DNA of 9,350 nt from Actinomycetota bacterium (GTDB lineage Bacteria; Actinomycetota; Acidimicrobiia; IMCC26256; PALSA-610): the NCBI GenBank assembly GCA_005779345.1, contig SXJQ01000145.1:1-9350 (forward strand), read 5' to 3'. The notes beneath the pieces were generated by a model. It saw only the letters and a program-made list of their open reading frames with translations. It was not told where the DNA came from and did not search any database. The position numbers were made by a program, and so were the translations under genes. This document shows, piece by piece, positions 1 to 5,742 of the stretch; the first letter of the stretch is position 1; the number at the start of each line of letters is the position of its first letter.

Positions 1-199
1 CGCGCGCCTCGGCACGGTCCGCCGCGCAGCGCTCACCGCGCTGCGCGATCGACAACGACGACAGCAGGGCGCCGACGACCACGAGCACGAGGCCGACCGT
101 GATCGACATCTCGATGATGGAGACGCCGCGTTGATCGCGACCTCCCCGGCGGTCAGCTGCACTGGTTCTTGTTGAGCGAGATCGTGTTCGAGGCAACAC
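1..199 (-). CDS. Type IV prepilin-like protein, 3' end beyond the window edge
   Basis: Reading the minus strand from a GTG at 199-197 gives an open frame of 66 codons that runs off the left edge. It has the layout of a type IV prepilin: a short basic leader rich in Arg, a Gly at residue 25, then VSIIEM with Glu at mature position +5, followed by about 20 hydrophobic residues (ITVGLVLVVVGALLSSLSIA). Prepilin peptidase should cut after Gly25 and methylate the new N-terminus (family knowledge). The GTG start overlaps the 3' end of the upstream prepilin gene by 47 bases in another frame. I chose it because AGGGA lies 6 bases upstream; an in-frame ATG at 232-230 has no visible ribosome binding site. 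It is probably a minor pilin or pseudopilin made with its neighbour. The body of the protein is not visible, so the subfamily is unknown. Confidence 0.72.
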   Translation of the reverse strand, partial: MLPRTRSRSTRTSAADRRGGRDQRGVSIIEMSITVGLVLVVVGALLSSLSIAQRGERCAADRAEAR

Positions 200-1436
200 T
201 CTCGTTCCCTGCTTTGTCGTAGGCAGCGACATAGAAGCGGACGCTGTCGAGGCTCTTCTTGTGCGAGTCGGTCGCACCCGTCGTGATGGTCGTCGTGAGT
301 GGGCTCCAGGTCGCCCCGTCGGTGCTGCGGTAGACGCGGTATCCGCGCAGGTTCGTGTCGGTCGCGGCGCCCCACGACAACGTGACCGTGCGATCCGCTC
401 CGGAACACGACACCGTGCGATTGAGGGTCCCCGGCGTCGACGGCGCCGTCGTGTCGAGCACGATCTCGGCAACCGACGTCTCGATCGAGTTCGCGCCCGC
501 GTCGCGCAACTCGAGTCGCACGTCCTTGCCGCCGTCGCCGCCCGAGAGCGCCCACGAGATGGTCGGATTGAGCGGGTCGTAGGTGAACCAGCTCCCCCAT
601 GGTTCCGCCTCGTTGCGGATCCGGACCTCGATCGGGAGGCACGGATCGGTCGCCGTGAGATTGACCGTCACGTTGGCGCCGGCGGTGAATCCCGCTTCGG
701 CGGCCGAGGTCCCGTTGAGCGCGAACGAACCGGAGGGTGCGGTGACGTCACTCGGACACGGCGACACGAGGGTCGTGCCCGTCGGGGAGGTCGTCGCGGT
801 CGTCGAACTGGTCGTCGTCGCCACCGCGGCCGTCGTCGTCGTGGCGCCGATCGTGACGGTCCCGAGCCCGAAGAACGACGATGCGCGCACGAGCCGGTTC
901 ACTCCGGTGACGCTCGGCGCCTTGTAGCGAACGACGACGGTGACGCGCTTGTAATCCTGCGTTCCGGCGATCGAGGCGTCGTCGACCCACGTGACGTATT
1001 GGTAGATCTCCATCACCGTCGAGCCGACCTGCACCGGATCCTCGAGATGCAGCACACCGCCCGCGACCGGGTCGACGATCAGCGGCTCGATGGTGCCGGC
1101 ACCGTCGACGTCGTAACCGACGCCGTCGGCCGTCACCGAGTAGTCGGGATTGGTGACGTCGGTCGAGTGCGTCGGCGCGGGGCTCGTCGCGATCTGCGCG
1201 TAGGGAACGCTTCGCAGGTGCTCGAGCCGCGCTGTCGCGAGGTCGGCGGCCGTCTGACGTTGGCGGGCGAGCGCGACCGTCCGGAAGCCGAGCGAGACCG
1301 AGACCGCGAAGCCACCGGCCACGACCCCCAGGATCGTGATCGCCGCGATGAGCTCGATGAGGGTGAAGCCACGACCAGCGTCACGTTCACGGCCGGCCCG
1401 CGACCTGGCGGGGTGCAGACGCGTACGCGGAACCAT
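153..1436 (-). CDS. Modular type IV prepilin with Ig-like and fibronectin III-like ectodomain
   Basis: The protein has 427 residues from ATG 1436; a GTG directly before it (1439) is an equally possible start, and neither has a clear Shine-Dalgarno site. The leader is basic, with cleavage expected after Gly23 in GRG|FTLIEL. Glu is at mature +5 and a hydrophobic helix runs to about residue 50, all class III-signal prepilin hallmarks. A pilin-like domain (about 55-192) is followed by a Thr/Ser/Ala linker (about 199-222). Next is an Ig-like region (about 229-332) with the pattern W-x-L-x-GGDGGKDVRLELRDA and ending LDTTAP, typical of bacterial surface-protein repeats. Last is a fibronectin III-like domain (about 333-419; RGYRVYRSTDGATW and FYVAAYDKAGNES). 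Four Cys (227, 266, 344, 426) could form two disulphides, one per module. It is probably a minor pilin or adhesive tip subunit on the cell surface (inference). The next prepilin gene begins inside its 3' end. Confidence 0.85.
   Translation of the reverse strand: MVPRTRLHPARSRAGRERDAGRGFTLIELIAAITILGVVAGGFAVSVSLGFRTVALARQRQTAADLATARLEHLRSVPYAQIATSPAPTHSTDVTNPDYSVTADGVGYDVDGAGTIEPLIVDPVAGGVLHLEDPVQVGSTVMEIYQYVTWVDDASIAGTQDYKRVTVVVRYKAPSVTGVNRLVRASSFFGLGTVTIGATTTTAAVATTTSSTTATTSPTGTTLVSPCPSDVTAPSGSFALNGTSAAEAGFTAGANVTVNLTATDPCLPIEVRIRNEAEPWGSWFTYDPLNPTISWALSGGDGGKDVRLELRDAGANSIETSVAEIVLDTTAPSTPGTLNRTVSCSGADRTVTLSWGAATDTNLRGYRVYRSTDGATWSPLTTTITTGATDSHKKSLDSVRFYVAAYDKAGNESVASNTISLNKNQCS
206..210 (-). 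promoter_or_regulatory. Ribosome binding site of the second prepilin gene
   Basis: The minus strand reads AGGGA 6 bases before the GTG at 199. It lies inside the coding end of the upstream prepilin gene. It is the main reason for preferring GTG 199 over ATG 232, and it implies translational coupling of the two prepilins. This is only a five-base match in GC-rich DNA. Confidence 0.4.
771..842 (-). repeat. Thr-rich low-complexity linker within the prepilin gene
   Basis: This stretch codes for about 24 residues that are almost only Thr, Ala, Ser, Gly and Pro. It appears on the plus strand as runs of gtc/gtcg. It separates the pilin domain from the Ig-like and FN3-like modules and probably acts as a flexible, extracellular, possibly O-glycosylated spacer (inference). 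A similar but longer tract occurs in secD. Confidence 0.75.
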
Positions 1437-1439
1437 CAC

Positions 1440-1542
1440 CGTCCGCGCTTCGGCACACCCCGATCAGAACCCGAGCAAAATGACACGGCTGAGTCACCTC
1501 ACGCGCGCGGCAACCAGCCGCAGCGACCGTGGGGTGCCGCGG
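1440..1542. other. Intergenic gap between rel and the prepilin genes
   Basis: These 103 bases separate the rel stop codon from the prepilin start. It is the largest gap in the window and so the most likely place for a transcript boundary. On the minus strand a short imperfect hairpin (7 pairs with one mismatch, loop of 4) lies immediately after the rel stop at 1543-1526, without a following T-run. A TTTT occurs further on at about 1478-1481 behind only a 4-bp inverted repeat. I see no convincing -35/-10 promoter pair for the prepilins. Confidence 0.4.
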
Positions 1543-3753
1543 TCAGGAGCGCTCGCGTCCGGGGAGGACCCGAGCCACGTCGTACACCGAGTCGATCCGC
1601 TTCACCGCGGCGAGGATCGACTCGAGGTGGCCGGGGTCGGCGAGTTCGAAGTCGAACCGGAGGCGGGCGATGCGGTCAGGCTGCGTCTGGCTCGCACACG
1701 ACAAGATATTGACGTGATGGTCGGAGAGCACCTCGGCGACGTCGCGGAGCAGCTTGGAGCGGTCGAGGGCTTCGAGTTCGACCGACACGACATAGGTCGC
1801 CGGTGCGTCGCGGTTCCACTCCACCTCGATGACGCGATCAGCCTGGTCGACGAGGCTCGCGGCGTTGGCGCAATCGGTCCGGTGCACCGACACGCCCCGC
1901 CCGCGGGTGACGAAGCCCATGATCTCGTCGCCGGGGACAGGAGTGCAGCAGCGCGAGAGGCGCACGAAGACGTCGTCGAGGCCCTCGACGTGGACCCCGA
2001 CCGAGGCCCCCTCGTTGCGGGACGGTCGCGGCCGACGGACCGTGGTCGGGAGCTGCTCCTCGCCGCCACGCAGTTCGCGTTGGAGCCGTTGCACGATCGC
2101 CTTGGCGGTCACGTGCCCTTCACCGATCGCGGCGTAGAGCCCCTCGACATCGGTGAGGTTCATCGACCGAGCGACGTCGGCGAGCGACGTCGAGCGGGCG
2201 AGACCGTGCACCGGAAGCCCTTCGCGGCGCAACTCGCGCGCGAGTTCGTCGCGGCCCTGGTCGATCGCATCGGTCCGGCGCTCGCGCGAGAACCACTGGC
2301 GGATCTTGGAACGCGCGCGCGGCGTCTGCACGAACTGCAACCAGTCGCGGCTCGGCCCCGCGCCCTCGACCTTGCTCGTGAAGATCTCGACCGTGTCGCC
2401 CGACTGCAGCGTGCTGTCGAGCGGGACGAGACGACCGTTGATCCGCGCCCCGATGCAGCGGTGCCCGACCTCGGTGTGGATCGAGTACGCGAAGTCGACC
2501 GCGGTCGCGCTCGCCGGCAGGGTCTGCACGTTGCCCTTCGGCGTGAACACGAAGACCTCGTCGGATTCGAGGTCGACCTTCAGGCTCGCCATGAACTCGG
2601 CCGGGTCGTCGGTCTCGCTCTGCCAGTCGACCAGCCGCTGTAGCCACGCGAGATCCTCGGCGGCGGTGTTCGACTGCTCCTTGTAGTCCCAGTGCGCGGC
2701 GACTCCGTACTCGGCCCGGCGATGCATGTCGCGGGTGCGGATCTGGAACTCCACCGGCTTGCCGTCGGGTCCGACCACCGTCGTGTGTAACGACTGGTAC
2801 AGGTTGAACTTGGGCATCGCGACGTAGTCCTTGAACCGTCCCTGGACGGGACGCCACATCGCGTGGATCGCTCCGAGCGCGCCGTAGCAGTCCTTCACCG
2901 AGTCGACGACGATCCGTACCCCGAGCAGGTCGTGAATCTCCGCGAACTCCTTGCCGCGAACGACCATCTTCTCGTAGATCGACCAGTAGTGCTTGCCGCG
3001 GCCCGTCACCTCCGCGTCGATGCGAAGATCGGCGAGTCGGTCGCGTACCTCGTTGATCACGTGCGCGATCTGTTCGTCGCGCGCCGGCGTGCGCTGCGCG
3101 ACCATTTGGTCGATCTCCGCGTAACGCTTCGGGTGCAGTACGGCGAAGGCAAGGTCTTCGAGCTGCCACTTCACGTCGCCGATCCCGAGTCGGTGCGCGA
3201 GCGGTGCGTAGATGTCGATGGTCTCGCGCGCGATGCGCTGCTGTTTCGCTTCGGGAAGCGACGCGATCGTTCGCATGTTGTGGAGCCGATCCGCGAGCTT
3301 GATGAGCAGGACGCGGATGTCTTTTGCCATCGCGACGAGCATCTTGCGCATCGTCGCCGCCTGTTGTTCCTCGCGGCTGTCGAACTTGATGCGGTCGAGC
3401 TTGGTGACGCCGTCGACGATCGCCGCGACGTCGTCACCGAAGTCGCGCGCGAGATCGTCGAGCGTGATCTCGGTGTCTTCGACGGCATCGTGCAACAACG
3501 CGGCGATCAAGGTCACGTCGTCGAGTCCGAGATCGGCGAGCACGGCGGCGACGCCAACGGGATGGGTGATGTCCGCGTCGCCCGAACGCCGCACCTGATC
3601 CTTGTGGGCCTCGCGCGCGACCGCGTAGGCGCGTTCGATCGCTTCCGTGGATGCCTTCGGATGCCGGGTGAGGTATCGCTCCAACAGTCCGGCGAGCAGC
3701 GCGTCAGGCGGGGAGGCGGGATGACGCCGACGAGCGAGGGCGCCGAGGGCCAT
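1543..3753 (-). CDS. rel: Bifunctional (p)ppGpp synthetase/hydrolase, long RelA/SpoT homologue
   Basis: This 736-residue cytosolic enzyme makes (p)ppGpp from ATP plus GDP or GTP and also hydrolyses it, setting the stringent response. The order is HD hydrolase (about 40-190), synthetase (about 240-360), TGS (about 398-460), helical and zinc-finger-like region (CC at 602-603, C628), and C-terminal ACT (about 653-731). The metal ligands H64, H88-D89 and D155 and the pair E92-D93 are present. They keep a constant spacing relative to the Streptococcus Rel catalytic residues as I remember them, so hydrolase should be active. Synthetase residues R252, D275 and E335 (EFQIRT) are present. The motif R306-F-K-D309 is the RXKD type of bifunctional Rel rather than the EXDD of E. 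coli RelA. Length is close to other actinobacterial Rel proteins. The start ATG shares one base with the apt stop (TGATG) and has only a weak Shine-Dalgarno, so translation probably depends on reinitiation after apt. Confidence 0.97.
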   Translation of the reverse strand: MALGALARRRHPASPPDALLAGLLERYLTRHPKASTEAIERAYAVAREAHKDQVRRSGDADITHPVGVAAVLADLGLDDVTLIAALLHDAVEDTEITLDDLARDFGDDVAAIVDGVTKLDRIKFDSREEQQAATMRKMLVAMAKDIRVLLIKLADRLHNMRTIASLPEAKQQRIARETIDIYAPLAHRLGIGDVKWQLEDLAFAVLHPKRYAEIDQMVAQRTPARDEQIAHVINEVRDRLADLRIDAEVTGRGKHYWSIYEKMVVRGKEFAEIHDLLGVRIVVDSVKDCYGALGAIHAMWRPVQGRFKDYVAMPKFNLYQSLHTTVVGPDGKPVEFQIRTRDMHRRAEYGVAAHWDYKEQSNTAAEDLAWLQRLVDWQSETDDPAEFMASLKVDLESDEVFVFTPKGNVQTLPASATAVDFAYSIHTEVGHRCIGARINGRLVPLDSTLQSGDTVEIFTSKVEGAGPSRDWLQFVQTPRARSKIRQWFSRERRTDAIDQGRDELARELRREGLPVHGLARSTSLADVARSMNLTDVEGLYAAIGEGHVTAKAIVQRLQRELRGGEEQLPTTVRRPRPSRNEGASVGVHVEGLDDVFVRLSRCCTPVPGDEIMGFVTRGRGVSVHRTDCANAASLVDQADRVIEVEWNRDAPATYVVSVELEALDRSKLLRDVAEVLSDHHVNILSCASQTQPDRIARLRFDFELADPGHLESILAAVKRIDSVYDVARVLPGRERS

Positions 3754-4277
3754 CAGTATCCGACCACCGCATGCACGTCGTAACCGGCGAGTCGGTCGCG
3801 GCCCTCGAGGAACGCGAGTTCGATCAGGAACGCCAAGCCCGCGACTTTGCCGTCGAGCCGCTCGACCAGGCGCGCGGTCGCAGCCGCAGTACCGCCGGTG
3901 GCGAGCACGTCGTCGACGACGAGGACCCGCTCTCCCGGTTCGAGGGCATCGCGGTGGATCTCGAGCCGATCGGTGCCGTACTCGAGCGCGTACTCCTCGG
4001 CGTGGGTCGCGCCGGGAAGTTTCCCCGGCTTGCGCACCGGCACGAACCCCGCACCGATCGCGGTCGCGACCGCAGCCCCGAACATGAAGCCCCGTGCCTC
4101 GACCGCGACGACCTTGGTGATCCCGGCCCCGTCGTACGGCGCGGCCAGCAACTCGATCGCCGCCCGCAGCGTCTCGGGTCGGGCCAGCAACGGCGTGATG
4201 TCGCGGAACGTCACCCCGGGTCGGGGATGGTCGGGGATGTCGCGCACATGTTCTTTGAGCCAGTCCGCGGACGACAC
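3753..4277 (-). CDS. apt: Adenine phosphoribosyltransferase
   Basis: This 174-residue cytosolic purine-salvage enzyme converts adenine plus PRPP to AMP and pyrophosphate. The PRPP-binding signature VLVVDDVLATGGTAAA is at residues 118-133. The N-terminal PRPGVTFRDITPLL (19-31) and VEARGF (59-64) are typical of APRT, and a flexible catalytic loop with RKPGKLP (82-88) and EEYALEYG (94-101) is also present. Length matches the family (about 170-180). The start is GTG 4277; a G-rich stretch just before it is a poor ribosome binding site, and there is no better start. It begins 28 bases after the secF stop and its TGA overlaps the rel ATG by one base. The secF-apt-rel order is conserved in Actinobacteria, and linking a PRPP- and purine-using enzyme to rel fits shared nucleotide control (inference). 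Confidence 0.96.
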   Translation of the reverse strand: MSSADWLKEHVRDIPDHPRPGVTFRDITPLLARPETLRAAIELLAAPYDGAGITKVVAVEARGFMFGAAVATAIGAGFVPVRKPGKLPGATHAEEYALEYGTDRLEIHRDALEPGERVLVVDDVLATGGTAAATARLVERLDGKVAGLAFLIELAFLEGRDRLAGYDVHAVVGY

Positions 4278-4305
4278 GCCCCCGAGTGTACGACCGGGCC
4301 AGTGC

Positions 4306-5742
4306 CTACTTCCGCTTCCTCCCGCGTTGCTGGCGCGGTTTGGGGGCGACCGAGCGAGGTACTGCCGGCGGACCGGGTACGCCCGAGGTGTCCCATGCCG
4401 ACGGGGTCGTCGACCCGGCCTCGGGACTCGCGGCGACGACCGTGCCGACGGCTGCTCCGGCCGTACCGGCGACGCCGGGTGCGGTGGCGCGGGTGCGGGC
4501 CGAACGATCGCGGAGCGCCCGATACTGCGGCTCGCGTTCCTTCCAGGTGCACAACAACGGCGCGGCGACGAACAGCGACGAATACGTCCCGATGAACAGG
4601 CCGGCGAGCAGCGCCAGGGCGAAGTCCTCGAGCGCGGTCGCCCCGAGGATCACGACACCGACCACGAGCAGCGAGATGACCGGCAACAACGCGACCAGCG
4701 ACGTGGAGAGCGACCGCATCAGCACCTGGTTCAGCGACTTGTCCATCATCTCGGAGTAGGTGGCGCGCCCGCCGGTGCCGAGTTGGGTCGTGTTCTCCTT
4801 GACCGTGTCGAACACGACGACGGTGTCGTAGAGCGAGAATCCGAGGATCGTCAGGAATGCGGTGACGGTCGCCGGCGACACAGGGAATCCGAAGATCGCG
4901 TAGATCCCGACCGTGAAGATGATGTCGTGCACGACCGCGACGATCGCCGCCGCGGCCATCTTGAACTCGAATCGCAGGGTCAGGTACAGCGCGAGCACGA
5001 GGAAGAAGACGAACAACGCCTGGAGCGCCTTCTTGCTCACCTCGTTGCCCCAGGTCGGGCCGACCGTGTTGATCGACACGTCGGCGACCTCGGCACCTGC
5101 ATACTCGGCGAGCGAGGTGGTGACCTCGTCGCGCGGGCTCGCTGGCATCTCGGGGATCGTCACGCTCACCTTGGCGCCGGTGACCGTGACCGTCGGTTCG
5201 ATGCCCTCGATCGTGGCGAGCGCAGCCTCGACCGCAGCCTGATCGGGCGTCGCGACTCGGTCGACCGCGAACGTGCCCTCCGCTCCGGTGATGCTGACCG
5301 TCACGTCGGCCGGTTGTTTGCCGGTCGCCTCGGCGAGCGCGTCGCGAACGAGCTTGACGGGATCGTCGGTGATGACCTCGGCCTGGACGCGGATCGTCTC
5401 GGCGTTCGTCTGCGCGTTCGAGGTGATCGTGACCTTGGCCTCGCCGAATCCGAGCGGCTCGAGGCGGTCGCGCACCTCCGCGACCTTGGCGTCGCGGTCG
5501 GCGGCCATCTCGACCTGCCACGACACGCCGCCCTCGACGTCGATGCCGAGGTTGAGGTCGCGCACGACGAGCGCGGCGATCGAGATCAGGACCACCGCGG
5601 CGAACGTGACGAGGTAGGTCCGGCGGCGGCGCATGAACCCGAAGTTCGTGCGCTCGTGGAAGAAGTCGCTCGGCCGGTGCCGGCGATCGACTCCGGGAAC
5701 CGGGTCGGCGTCGCGGGTGGGAGCATCGATCGTGGAGGTCAT
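4306..5742 (-). CDS. secF: Protein translocase subunit SecF
   Basis: This 478-residue membrane protein pairs with SecD and uses the proton-motive force to assist SecYEG-driven export. TM1 is at about 42-60, followed by GIDVEGG (66-72), a SecF family mark. A periplasmic region (about 62-237) ends in VGPTWGNEV, and five more membrane segments lie at about 239-400. They include GFSLYDTVVVFDTVKEN (301-317) with the conserved Asp306, and RSLSTSLVALLP (343-354). The start ATG 5742 overlaps the secD stop as ATGA and has GGGAGG 8 bases upstream. An upstream in-frame start at 5829 would add 29 Arg-rich residues read from inside secD and is rejected. Two oddities are a periplasmic domain about twice the usual size, which looks like two similar alpha/beta units, and a cytoplasmic tail of about 78 residues rich in Ala, Pro and Gly ending in RGRKRK. 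Confidence 0.96.
   Translation of the reverse strand: MTSTIDAPTRDADPVPGVDRRHRPSDFFHERTNFGFMRRRRTYLVTFAAVVLISIAALVVRDLNLGIDVEGGVSWQVEMAADRDAKVAEVRDRLEPLGFGEAKVTITSNAQTNAETIRVQAEVITDDPVKLVRDALAEATGKQPADVTVSITGAEGTFAVDRVATPDQAAVEAALATIEGIEPTVTVTGAKVSVTIPEMPASPRDEVTTSLAEYAGAEVADVSINTVGPTWGNEVSKKALQALFVFFLVLALYLTLRFEFKMAAAAIVAVVHDIIFTVGIYAIFGFPVSPATVTAFLTILGFSLYDTVVVFDTVKENTTQLGTGGRATYSEMMDKSLNQVLMRSLSTSLVALLPVISLLVVGVVILGATALEDFALALLAGLFIGTYSSLFVAAPLLCTWKEREPQYRALRDRSARTRATAPGVAGTAGAAVGTVVAASPEAGSTTPSAWDTSGVPGPPAVPRSVAPKPRQQRGRKRK

Noticed and set aside
153..1436. Prepilin as a product of fusion by frameshift or assembly error
   Set aside because: The frame is continuous, codon use is alike across modules, and a Thr-rich linker joins the parts in a normal modular way.
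1526..1543. Hairpin at the rel stop as a rho-independent terminator
   Set aside because: The minus-strand stem has only 7 pairs with one C-A mismatch and no T-run follows. A later TTTT (1478-1481) sits behind only a 4-bp repeat. A terminator cannot be claimed.
261..1712. Long plus-strand open frame of 483 codons, very rich in Arg
   Set aside because: It lies opposite the prepilin and the end of rel, has no recognisable domain, and has the Arg/Gly/Asp-rich composition expected of the antisense of GC-rich coding DNA.
1336..2643. Plus-strand open frame of 435 codons opposite rel
   Set aside because: It is antisense to the conserved TGS, zinc-finger and ACT regions of rel; no motif and no independent support.
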